The notes below the pieces were generated by a model. That model made no database searches and was not told the origin of the DNA. It saw only the letters and a program-made list of their open reading frames with translations. The position numbers were made by a program, and so were the translations under genes. From Candidatus Fermentibacteraceae bacterium (GTDB taxonomy: Bacteria > Fermentibacterota > Fermentibacteria > Fermentibacterales > JCC-6), in assembly GCA_021162285.1 (NCBI GenBank), contig JAGGYZ010000228.1:1-27127 (forward strand): a DNA stretch of 27,127 bases. The letters are read 5' to 3'. Below, piece by piece: positions 7,970-16,041 of the stretch. Positions within the stretch are counted from its first letter, which is position 1. Every line of letters starts with the position of its first letter.

Positions 7970-8741
7970 GAAAGTATTTATTCCGGAAGGTGCTTCGGAA
8001 AAGTACGGTTCACTTTTTACAGAGGCAGGTGTTGAAGTTGTTTCCAGCCCTGATCTTGCAGATGCCGCAATTGCCATTGGTGGAGATGGTACAATTCTGA
8101 AAGTAATGGACATGCTACTTGGCAGCAACCTGCCTGTGCTGGGTGTGAACGCCGGGCATCTGGGCTTTCTTGCAGATTGTGAACTGGATGCTGTTGAGGA
8201 TTCCATAAAGTGTATTGTTTCCGGTGATTACAAGGTGGACAATCTTCCTGTATTGAAAACCACAGGTCCCGGCGGGGTGCAGGTAAGAGCACTGAACGAG
8301 ATCTGCGTCAGCCGGTCAGCTGAAGGAGGAATTCTTCACATCCGCGTTCTTGTTGACGGCAGGGAAGTGGCGGTTGTGGCTTCAGATGGAATCATGGTTT
8401 CAACACCTTCCGGTTCCACGGCGTACAACCTCTCCTGCGGCGGACCTATTCTTCACCCGAAGCTTCCAGTTGTCATAGTTACAGCAATATGTCCCCACCT
8501 TCTGGCCATCAGACCAATTGTTGTTCCCCTTTCTGCAAAAATTGAATTCACCATTCTCAGGTCAAGGGGGAAAAACCCTCTGATACTTGCAGACGGAGTG
8601 GCAAAGTGCGGTTCAATGGCGGGGGGGGATACCATAGTGGTGGAATCATCCACACTCACCTCCCCTGTTATCAAAACGGGAAGACGCTCGGACTACTATG
8701 CTCTGCTCGGTAAGAAGCTGGGCTGGGGATACAGAGGTTAA
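7956..8741 (+). CDS. nadK: NAD kinase
   Basis: Phosphorylates NAD to NADP. Motifs are the GGDGT loop at about 42-46 (AIGGDGTIL), GVNAGHLGFLAD, the NE of ALNEICVSR, and DGIMVSTPSGSTAYNLSCGGPI (about 144-165). The length is about 261 residues, slightly short but usual for bacterial forms. I choose GTG 7956 because AGGAG at 7946-7950 lies five bases upstream. ATG 7941 lies just upstream of that Shine-Dalgarno and lacks its own. This start overlaps dxs by 14 bases. The dxs-nadK-recN order resembles the conserved dxs-tlyA-nadK-recN cluster, without tlyA. Confidence 0.95.
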   Translation: MKSVKKVFIPEGASEKYGSLFTEAGVEVVSSPDLADAAIAIGGDGTILKVMDMLLGSNLPVLGVNAGHLGFLADCELDAVEDSIKCIVSGDYKVDNLPVLKTTGPGGVQVRALNEICVSRSAEGGILHIRVLVDGREVAVVASDGIMVSTPSGSTAYNLSCGGPILHPKLPVVIVTAICPHLLAIRPIVVPLSAKIEFTILRSRGKNPLILADGVAKCGSMAGGDTIVVESSTLTSPVIKTGRRSDYYALLGKKLGWGYRG

Positions 8742-8743
8742 CC

Positions 8744-10372
8744 ATGAACATGCTCCGCTCGATCACACTGAAGAATCTGGCAACGATCAGTGATGCTTCA
8801 ATGGAGTTTGAAAAGGGACTGAATGTAATTACAGGAGAGACCGGCAGCGGGAAATCAATTCTGGTTGACGGGCTCATGCTTGCAGTTGGTGCAAGAGCTG
8901 ACAGATCCATGGTTCGTCCCGGGGCTAAGACCGCATCTGTGGAGGCGGTATTTGTTCAAAAGAACGGTGATGAAACTGTTGTTCGCAGGGAGATCAGCGG
9001 AGCAGGCAGAAGCCGTGTCTTTATCGATGATGCCCTTTCGACTCTGGAGGATGTCCGCAATTCCGTACAGGATTTTGTTGCATTGCACAGTCAGCGCTCT
9101 ACACCGGTTCTTCTGAAAACTGCCCGACAGCTGGATATTCTGGACACCTTTGCAGGAGTTCTTGATTTGAGAGATGAATACAGGCAGTTGTTTGCAGACT
9201 GGAAAACTGCTGCTGCCAGAAGTGAAGAACTGACTGCGTTTCTTGGACAGTCCAGCGCAAACCGTGAGCTGCTGATGCACGAGATCTCACTGTACGAACA
9301 GTTGAACCCGTCGGTGGAAGACTACAATTTACTCACAGAACGCCGGGGGAAAATAAGAAAACACATGGAACAGTCTATGGTTTTCCAGAACACACTCAGT
9401 GCACTGCAGGGAGACGACGGTGTGTCCGTCATTCTTTCGGGCTTGCTGAGAAATATTCAGAAAGAGGCTCCAGGTCATGAGGAAATCTCAGAGCTGCTGT
9501 CACAGGCTTGTATTTCCGCCGATGAGGCTGCAAACCTGCTGCTTGCCGAAATGTCGGATATAGATGAAGCTCCTTCTCAGATCTCAGAGATAGACAACAG
9601 ACTCGATAATTACTCAGCTCTTATGGCGAGGTCAGGTGGAACTGTTGATTCCATGGTGGATCACGGTAATTCTCTTTCCATGGAGCTTCGGAAGTATCAG
9701 TCCGCTGAACAGGAGAAAACAGAACTTGATGGTGCTCTGCCGGAGCTTCTGAAACAGGTAATACAGACTGCCGGGGAGTTGTCCGCGAAAAGACAGACAG
9801 CTGCAGCCAGGCTTTCTGAAAAGGTGGTAGCCGAGTTGAGGCAGCTCAACATGCCCCACGCACAGTTTTCTGTTCAGTTCAATGTTCCGGTTTCATCGGT
9901 TGCGGCAGCTGGAATTCAGCTGGGTACCCGGGGAGCTGAATCCGCTGTATTTATGTTTTCAGCAAACATGGGAATACCCCGGGATTCTCTGGAGGCTGTT
10001 GCAAGCGGTGGAGAACTGTCACGGGTTGCCCTTGCTCTGGCCCTGGTTGTGGCTGACTCGTACGCAGCTTCAACTCTTGTGTTTGATGAGATCGATGCCG
10101 GTACCGGTGGAGAAACTGCAAACAATCTTGCAGAGTCTCTGCTTCGGGCTGCTTCAACAAGGCAGGTAATAGTAATTTCTCACCTTGCCCAGATTGCTTC
10201 AAGAGCACACAGGCACCTTGCGGTAACCAAAGGCTACAGCAGCAACATGCCTGTAACAGAGGTAACTGTTCTGCACCACAGACAGCAGCGGATCAGCGAG
10301 CTTGCCAGGCTTCTTGGTGGAGGACCAGGTGCGGAAGAGCATGCAATGCGCCTTCTCGGGGGAGTTCAGTGA
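8744..10372 (+). CDS. recN: DNA repair protein RecN
   Basis: SMC-like ATPase acting on double-strand breaks during recombination repair. 542 residues. The N-terminal half-site carries Walker A GETGSGKS (31-38) within LNVITGETGSGKSILVDGLMLAVGARAD. The middle is helical and coiled-coil. The C-terminal half has the signature ASGGELSRVALAL (near 418-430), Walker B TLVFDEIDAGTGGETA and the H-loop VIVISHLAQIASRA. The short coiled coil separates it from true SMC. It starts two bases after nadK, and its stop overlaps the GTG of the next gene. No argR lies nearby. Confidence 0.96.
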   Translation: MNMLRSITLKNLATISDASMEFEKGLNVITGETGSGKSILVDGLMLAVGARADRSMVRPGAKTASVEAVFVQKNGDETVVRREISGAGRSRVFIDDALSTLEDVRNSVQDFVALHSQRSTPVLLKTARQLDILDTFAGVLDLRDEYRQLFADWKTAAARSEELTAFLGQSSANRELLMHEISLYEQLNPSVEDYNLLTERRGKIRKHMEQSMVFQNTLSALQGDDGVSVILSGLLRNIQKEAPGHEEISELLSQACISADEAANLLLAEMSDIDEAPSQISEIDNRLDNYSALMARSGGTVDSMVDHGNSLSMELRKYQSAEQEKTELDGALPELLKQVIQTAGELSAKRQTAAARLSEKVVAELRQLNMPHAQFSVQFNVPVSSVAAAGIQLGTRGAESAVFMFSANMGIPRDSLEAVASGGELSRVALALALVVADSYAASTLVFDEIDAGTGGETANNLAESLLRAASTRQVIVISHLAQIASRAHRHLAVTKGYSSNMPVTEVTVLHHRQQRISELARLLGGGPGAEEHAMRLLGGVQ

Positions 10373-10932
10373 TTACCGGACGGTTTTTCACAGTTGCGAA
10401 CATGGTAAGCATTGCAAGAGTTCCACTGGCTGTTGCTGCATGTATTTTCCTCTACTCAGGCAGTTCTGTCCTGACCCTTGTTTTTGTTGTTCTGGCTATT
10501 ATCTCTGATGCCGCAGACGGAAAAATTGCCAGAATGACCGGCACAGTGAGCGACTGGGGAAAAATTCTGGACCCCCTTGCGGACAAGATTGCTTTTGCTG
10601 TTTTTGCCCTGACGCTGCTTGCCGTACATCTGCTGCCTGTGTGGATGTTTGTGGTTCTCGCAGGCAGAGATCTGCTGATAGTTACAGGTGGTCTGCTGTT
10701 CTACAGGGGGAAGAAACCTCCCTCTTCCAATATCTGGGGCAAGCTGGCAACGATGTTTTTGTCGTTGTATATGCTGAGGCAGGCGGCGTTTCAAACGCTG
10801 CAGTTTCCTTCAGCGGCCTGGCTGCTCAATACAGATGCACTGGGTCTGCTTTCTACGGTGCTGGTGGTTGTAAGTTTTGCAACTTATGTATACTCTGCTC
10901 TGGGCACGAAAGGAGAAGCAGATGCGGCTTAA
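10369..10932 (+). CDS. CDP-alcohol phosphatidyltransferase, probable PgsA-like phosphatidylglycerophosphate synthase
   Basis: Integral membrane enzyme that transfers a phosphatidyl group from CDP-diacylglycerol to an alcohol. The signature D-x2-DG-x2-AR-x8-G-x3-D-x3-D is complete: D47, D50-G51, A54-R55, G64, D68, D72 (SDAADGKIARMTGTVSDWGK, then ILDPLADK). 187 residues with about five hydrophobic segments match bacterial PgsA size. The substrate (glycerol-3-phosphate, serine or inositol phosphate) is not decided by the motif; PgsA is the best guess from length. GTG 10369 overlaps the recN stop, with GGAG at 10361-10364. The end overlaps smc by 11 bases. Confidence 0.87.
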   Translation: MITGRFFTVANMVSIARVPLAVAACIFLYSGSSVLTLVFVVLAIISDAADGKIARMTGTVSDWGKILDPLADKIAFAVFALTLLAVHLLPVWMFVVLAGRDLLIVTGGLLFYRGKKPPSSNIWGKLATMFLSLYMLRQAAFQTLQFPSAAWLLNTDALGLLSTVLVVVSFATYVYSALGTKGEADAA

Positions 10933-13900
10933 AAGGCTTGAAATTGTCGGTTTTAAATCGTTTGCCGACCCTTTCAGAATCGACTTTAAAAAGGGCGTTT
11001 CCGCCATTGTCGGTCCCAACGGATGCGGTAAAAGCAACATTGCTGATGCTATCAGGTGGGTTCTAGGTAACCAGAGCCCCAGACAGTTGAGGGCAGACAG
11101 AATGGAATCCGTCATTTTTTCAGGGTCGTCCCGGCGCAGGCAGCTTGGTATGGCGGAAGTAGTACTTACTTTCGACAACACAGACAGACAGCTGGGTCTT
11201 GACTACGATGAGGTCTCCGTTTCCAGAAGGCTGTTTCGTACAGGTGACAGCGAGTACAGTATAAACGGCAGTCGCTGCAGGCTTATGGACATTACTGATC
11301 TTGTAGTAGACAAAGGGTTGGGGTCAACCGGTTACTGGATACTTGAATCCAAGATGGTTGGAATAATACTTTCCAACAGGCCTGAAGACAGAAGATCTCT
11401 GTTCGATGAAGCTGCAGGTATAGTCAAGTACAAAATACAGAGGCACAGAGCTGAATTAAAACTTAACTCTGCAGCAAATGATCTTGAACGACTTTCCGAC
11501 ATCATCATGGAGGTAGAGTCGACCAGCAACGGGTTGAAAAGGCAGGTTTCCGCATACAACAGGCACAGGAAAGTTTCAGATTCCATCAAAGCCATAACAG
11601 AGGCTATGAACTTTATAGAATCTTCCGAAATAAGTGGAAAACTGAAGGAAAAGGAAAAAATCCTGGATGAAACCGGTTCTGTTGTGGGCAGGGAAACTGC
11701 ATCTCTGGCTTCTGCTACTGTTGTTCTGGAAGAGGCAAGGATGGAATTCGCCAGGGTGCAGCGCAGGCTTGATGAGAGTCACCGGAAGTGTGCAGATCTT
11801 GATTCGGAGCTGGCTTCAAACGACAGAGAAACTGCTGTTACAGCAGAAAGAATTGCATCAGCTGAAATGCGTATTGCCGAGAACAATGCCAGAATGGCAG
11901 TTGAGCGGGAGCGGGTTCTACGGTATACAGTTGACATAGAAAAGCTTGGAGATGAGAGGGTACAGCTGCATGATTCATTGAAAAAGCTGGACGAAGAACA
12001 TGCAGCGGCTGTGGAGAAACTTGATCAACTCAAGCTTCGCAGAAAAGAACTGAGCAACAGTCTTGATGCCGCCAGGTCAGAGAGGGTAAAGGCAGACTCG
12101 CTGCTGGAGCAGATGCGTCAATCATTCCGTGAACGGATCCGTGGGGAAGAGGCCAGAATTCAGAAGATATCGTCTCTGAAAGAATCTCTGGAAGATTACA
12201 GGGAGAAAAGCAGCAGTCTGGACGCCAGTCTGTCTGCTCTGAAACTGGAACTTGAAGAGCTCACACAGAAGAACAGTGTTATCAACCGTACCCTGCAGAA
12301 CAAACTCAATACCCGGGAGATGCTGCTTGCCGACACAACCGATCTTGGTGCAAAGCTGTCAAAGACCGGGCAGACTGCAGCTGTGCTGCAGGACCAGGTT
12401 ACCAGGGTAAACGATCTTCTTAAACAGTTTACGGTGGAAGACTCAATTTCTTCCGTTATCAAACCACTTCCAGGTATGGGGAAGGCTGTAGGTGCATTTC
12501 TGGACAGTTTCAACTCTGCTGCAGTGGCTGGTTCTGTTCCGGAAAACAGTTCTCCCGGGGCAAGGTTTGCCGTACCGGTAAATATGTTTACAGGAACACT
12601 GCCACAGGGAGCAGTCTCCCTGCGGAAGTGTGTTGAACAGACGGGTACAGGAAGTTTCACGGATTCGCTTCTCAGCTACGGAGTTCTTGCCCCGGACGCT
12701 GCTGCTGCCGGTTTGTGGATGGCACAGGGCCTCGCCGTTACAGCGGTAACAGCAGGCGGCGACATCTTCCGTCCCGACGGACTGGTACGGGTGGGAGTGG
12801 CTGATACAGGTGCAGGCTCTCTGGAGCTGAAAGATATCCTTGATGATCTGCAGGGCCAGTTGCAGAATGCGGTCAGAGAAAGAGACGCACTCACTCTCTC
12901 TCTTGCCGAAAACAACCGGAAACTTTCTGTTAACAGAGAACACACAGGTGAAGCAAGAAGCCGGCTCAGTGAGAACGAGAAGAAACTTGCAGCTTCACAG
13001 AATTCTCTGGAAAGTCTTGAAAAGCAGCTGGAGTCCACTGTAAACAGTATTTCCGCCATTGAAGAGAGGCTGAAACTGCTGAAGAAAACAGTGGCAGAAC
13101 AGGCAGGTGCAGCAACTGAACAGGGAATTTCAGACCTGGAGAAAAAAAGAGCTGAAGCTCTGCTTGCTGAAGAGGAAGCGCTGGCAGCTGTTTCCAGAGA
13201 AAACAGCCAGATTGCCGAAGCTGAGAGAAACCACGACAACTGCAGTTTCAACCTCCGAGAGAATCGAAGTCGGCAGAAGGAGATTGAAGGCAGAGTAGAG
13301 CTGCTTGCTGTTGAAGCCGAGAGTCTTCAGGAGCTTCTTGCCGGGCTTCAGAGAGAGAATGAAAAACTTGGAACCAGTATTTCTTCGATGCAGACCAGAC
13401 AGCAAGTTCTTGAAAAACAGAGCGTTGTGCTGAAAAACAGACGCGGTGGTGAGGAGAGCAGGAGGAATGACTATTCCCGGGAGCGCAATACTCTCATGGA
13501 AAGCACGGCAGTTCTGGAGAAAGAGGTGCAGCAGACAAGAGACAGGCTGAGCAGGGCAAAAACTCTGATGATTGAACTTGAGGCTCAGACTCTTGCCCTT
13601 CAGGAAAAGCTGAAGGCTATAGAGGAACAGTGTACAGTGGAAGACAACCCGTTTCTGGGGAAATCTCCCGGGGAACTCACCGATGAACTCTCCTCCAGAA
13701 ATTCCGTACTTGAAAGAATTGGTCCTGTTAACATGCTGGCTGTTTCCGAGTACGAAGAAGCCAGGCAGAGGCTTGATTACCTGACAGGTCAGAGAGACGA
13801 CCTTGAAAAAGCCAGAGCTTCTCTCTCAAGAGCTATTTCAGAGATAAACAGCGAGGCGGCAGCCAGGTTTCAGGAGACTTTCCAGAAGGTCAGGGTAAAT

Positions 13901-14335
13901 TTTCAGAAGATGTTCGTCAAACTTTTCGACGGTGGAGAGGGAGACATAGTTTCCGTTGAATCCGATGACCCTCTTGAAGGGGGAATAGATATCCTGGCCA
14001 GACCCAAAGGTAAAAAACTCAAGAATGTAATTGCACTGTCTGCTGGAGAACGGGCTTTAACAGCTGTGGCTCTGTTGTTCAGCCTGTATCTGGTGAAACC
14101 ATCCCCTTTCTGTGTTCTTGACGAACTTGACAGTCCGTTTGATGATTCAAATACAGACAAATTCATAGCAATTCTCAGGGAGTTCGTAGATAACACACAG
14201 TTCATTGTAATCACGCACAACAAGAGAACCATGGAAGGTTCCGATGTGCTTTACGGAGTCACAATGGCAGAGGAGGGCGTAAGTACCATTACCTCTGTGA
14301 ACCTGGAAGAGATGGCTCAGGCAGTTGAATCTTAA
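10922..14335 (+). CDS. smc: Chromosome segregation protein SMC
   Basis: Condensin ATPase that organises chromosomes; 1137 residues. ATG 10922 is preceded by AGGAG at 10911-10915; the frame stays open further upstream, but that would lie inside the preceding gene. Order: N-terminal ATPase half with Walker A GPNGCGKSN (31-39), coiled coil, hinge (about 505-640), returning coiled coil, and C-terminal half with signature LSAGERALTAVALLFSLYLV (from 1039), Walker B FCVLDELDSPFDD (D1067, E1068) and ITHNKRTM. The signature reads LSAGE instead of the usual LSGGE, and the hinge is hard to align with standard bacterial SMC. scpA and scpB are not in the window. It overlaps ftsY by 11 bases. Confidence 0.96.
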   Translation: MRLKRLEIVGFKSFADPFRIDFKKGVSAIVGPNGCGKSNIADAIRWVLGNQSPRQLRADRMESVIFSGSSRRRQLGMAEVVLTFDNTDRQLGLDYDEVSVSRRLFRTGDSEYSINGSRCRLMDITDLVVDKGLGSTGYWILESKMVGIILSNRPEDRRSLFDEAAGIVKYKIQRHRAELKLNSAANDLERLSDIIMEVESTSNGLKRQVSAYNRHRKVSDSIKAITEAMNFIESSEISGKLKEKEKILDETGSVVGRETASLASATVVLEEARMEFARVQRRLDESHRKCADLDSELASNDRETAVTAERIASAEMRIAENNARMAVERERVLRYTVDIEKLGDERVQLHDSLKKLDEEHAAAVEKLDQLKLRRKELSNSLDAARSERVKADSLLEQMRQSFRERIRGEEARIQKISSLKESLEDYREKSSSLDASLSALKLELEELTQKNSVINRTLQNKLNTREMLLADTTDLGAKLSKTGQTAAVLQDQVTRVNDLLKQFTVEDSISSVIKPLPGMGKAVGAFLDSFNSAAVAGSVPENSSPGARFAVPVNMFTGTLPQGAVSLRKCVEQTGTGSFTDSLLSYGVLAPDAAAAGLWMAQGLAVTAVTAGGDIFRPDGLVRVGVADTGAGSLELKDILDDLQGQLQNAVRERDALTLSLAENNRKLSVNREHTGEARSRLSENEKKLAASQNSLESLEKQLESTVNSISAIEERLKLLKKTVAEQAGAATEQGISDLEKKRAEALLAEEEALAAVSRENSQIAEAERNHDNCSFNLRENRSRQKEIEGRVELLAVEAESLQELLAGLQRENEKLGTSISSMQTRQQVLEKQSVVLKNRRGGEESRRNDYSRERNTLMESTAVLEKEVQQTRDRLSRAKTLMIELEAQTLALQEKLKAIEEQCTVEDNPFLGKSPGELTDELSSRNSVLERIGPVNMLAVSEYEEARQRLDYLTGQRDDLEKARASLSRAISEINSEAAARFQETFQKVRVNFQKMFVKLFDGGEGDIVSVESDDPLEGGIDILARPKGKKLKNVIALSAGERALTAVALLFSLYLVKPSPFCVLDELDSPFDDSNTDKFIAILREFVDNTQFIVITHNKRTMEGSDVLYGVTMAEEGVSTITSVNLEEMAQAVES

Positions 14336-15212
14336 AAAGAAGCTGAAGAAGAGCAGAGATGCTTTATCAAGGAAACTGGTTCTTGTTTTCGGGCACGGCG
14401 TGGATGAAGACACACTGGAGGCAGCTGAGGAGGTGCTGCTTACCGCAGACCTTGGCTGGGAGCTCACCGAGCTTGTCCTGGACAGATTCAGGGATGAATA
14501 CAAATTAAACGGAGATGCTGCCTGGAAGCCAGTTCTTGTCTCCGTGCTGCAGGGTCTGGTTCCGGAACACGCACCATGGAAACCCGATGCAGAACCGGCG
14601 GTTACCCTTGTAGTCGGGGTTAACGGTGCAGGTAAAACCACAACAATCGCAAGGCTGGCGCAGCGCATTGCAGCAGGTGGAGAGACAGTTCTCATGGGTT
14701 GTGCAGATACCTACAGAGCAGCGGCATCAGAGCAGCTGGCTCTGTGGGGGGAACGGCTGGGTATACCTGTTTACACCAGCGTTGAGGGTACAGACCCGGG
14801 TGCTGTTACTTTTGATTCAGTAAAGAGAGCCATTGCGGAGAAATTCAACCACGTGATAATCGATACTGCAGGGAGACTTCCAACGCAGAAAGGGTTGATG
14901 GACGAGCTTTCCAAAGTTTATCGTGTCGCTGGAAAAGCAATGCAGGGGGCTCCCCACAGGGTTATTCTTGTTCTCGACGGCACAGTGGGGCAGAATGCTC
15001 TTGCACAGGCCAGGCAGTTTACAGAGTTTATTCCGGTTACAGATCTCGTTGTAACCAAACTTGATGGAACGGCAAAAGGCGGCTCGGTATTTGCCATGGC
15101 CAGGGAACTGAGTTTACCTATCAGATACATAGGGGTTGGCGAAGGCGCAGACGATCTGGTCGTTTTTAACGGAAAGGAATTTGTTGAAGCAATTGTTGGA
15201 GGAGACGACTGA
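14325..15212 (+). CDS. ftsY: Signal recognition particle receptor FtsY
   Basis: SRP-receptor GTPase delivering ribosome-nascent chains to the Sec translocon. 295 residues: N domain (about 1-85) and G domain with G1 GVNGAGKTTT (98-107), ADTYRAAASEQL, DTAGR (180-184) and TKLDGTAKGG (244-253). The acidic A domain of enteric FtsY is absent. A basic N-terminal stretch (NLKKKLKKSRDALSRK) could serve as a membrane-binding helix. The TTG start at 14325 overlaps smc, and the Shine-Dalgarno is weak, so coupling to smc translation is likely. The smc-ftsY order is widely conserved. Confidence 0.96.
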   Translation: MNLKKKLKKSRDALSRKLVLVFGHGVDEDTLEAAEEVLLTADLGWELTELVLDRFRDEYKLNGDAAWKPVLVSVLQGLVPEHAPWKPDAEPAVTLVVGVNGAGKTTTIARLAQRIAAGGETVLMGCADTYRAAASEQLALWGERLGIPVYTSVEGTDPGAVTFDSVKRAIAEKFNHVIIDTAGRLPTQKGLMDELSKVYRVAGKAMQGAPHRVILVLDGTVGQNALAQARQFTEFIPVTDLVVTKLDGTAKGGSVFAMARELSLPIRYIGVGEGADDLVVFNGKEFVEAIVGGDD

Positions 15213-15963
15213 CCAGGATGGTCTTGTTGTCCGGTCTCTTGTAAAGCACTACGGAAAGAAAACCGCCGTTGACGGACTTTCATTTTCCGTGGACAAGGGC
15301 GGTATTTTCGCTCTTCTCGGTCCCAATGGAGCAGGGAAGACAACCACTCTGAAGATGATCAGCGGTCTGATAATTCCCGATTCAGGAAGTGTAGAACTGA
15401 ATGGTAGACCGGCTTCAGAAGTCAGACAGAAAGCTGCCTATGTTCCTGATGAACCCACGATCTTTCCCAACCTGTCGGGAAGAGAGTATCTCCGCTACAC
15501 CGGAAGGCTCCGGGGGCTGTCCAGATCTGTAATTGACAGGCGTACGCTGCTTTGTTCCAGGCTTTTCGAGATGGATGCCTGGCTGGACAGCAGATCAGGC
15601 TCGTACTCCCACGGAATGATACAGAGGGTTATTCTGTCAAGCGCTTTTGTAGCAAAACCTGATCTGTATGTTATTGATGAGCCTCTGGTGGGTCTTGACC
15701 CGCCGGCGGCAGAAACATTCTGGAGAATGATGGAAGGTGCTGCCGAACAGGGTGCCGTTGTTATTATCTCAACACACACGCTTTCAATCGCTTCAATTCA
15801 CTGCAGACGATTCGGTATTATTCATCACGGGAAACTTCTTCATACGGTGACACATGGGGAGTTATCCGGGGGTGATCTGCAGCAGCTGTTTTTCAAGATT
15901 ACTGGTACTTCACCGGCTGAAATACATGATTACTTTCAAAGGGACTTCGCATTACAGGAATAA
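15193..15963 (+). CDS. ABC transporter ATP-binding protein (ABC-2 exporter type), orphan
   Basis: Nucleotide-binding subunit of an ABC system. Seen are LVVRSLVKHYGKKTAVDG, Walker A GPNGAGKTTT, a Q-loop region where AYVPDEPTIFPNLSG takes the place of the usual Q, signature YSHGMIQRV, Walker B LYVIDEPLVGLDP and H-loop IISTHTLS. About 256 residues. The start is uncertain: tandem TTG codons at 15193 and 15196 are the nearest in-frame candidates, overlapping ftsY by about 20 bases, and no ATG or GTG fits. YSxGM-type signatures are common in ABC-2 exporters such as drug, polysaccharide or Nod-factor systems. No permease gene adjoins it, so the partner must be elsewhere and the substrate is unknown. 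Confidence 0.85.
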   Translation: MLEETTDQDGLVVRSLVKHYGKKTAVDGLSFSVDKGGIFALLGPNGAGKTTTLKMISGLIIPDSGSVELNGRPASEVRQKAAYVPDEPTIFPNLSGREYLRYTGRLRGLSRSVIDRRTLLCSRLFEMDAWLDSRSGSYSHGMIQRVILSSAFVAKPDLYVIDEPLVGLDPPAAETFWRMMEGAAEQGAVVIISTHTLSIASIHCRRFGIIHHGKLLHTVTHGELSGGDLQQLFFKITGTSPAEIHDYFQRDFALQE

Positions 15964-15979
15964 TTCTCCCTTTTCACAG

Positions 15980-16041
15980 CCTCCTGTACTGTTTATAAAT
16001 CAAACAGAAGTTTCATAAACGGAGGGGAGGAGGATTGCTTG
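15980..16041 (+). promoter_or_regulatory. Leader of the GGDEF-STAND gene: strong Shine-Dalgarno with possible masking stem
   Basis: The leader has an extended purine-rich Shine-Dalgarno (16021-16033, including AGGAGG 16028-16033) five bases before TTG 16039. GTTTAT 15991-15996 pairs with ATAAAC 16015-16020, and CCTCCT 15980-15985 is complementary to AGGAGG 16028-16033; CTCC 15981-15984 can alternatively pair with GGAG 16021-16024 as an extension of the stem. TATAAA at 15994-15999 could be a -10 element, but its -35 (TTTTCA 15971-15976) is poor. The CCTCC/GGAGG match could be chance in a purine-rich site. Confidence 0.35.

Noticed and set aside
10877..10921. Longer smc reading from 10877
   Set aside because: It would place 15 extra residues inside the phosphatidyltransferase gene; AGGAG at 10911 and the conserved MRLKRLEIVGFKSF start favour 10922.
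12676..13251. Minus-strand open frame of 191 codons opposite smc
   Set aside because: It is a Ser/Ala/Phe-rich translation of the antisense of a coiled-coil region, with no start-site or motif support.
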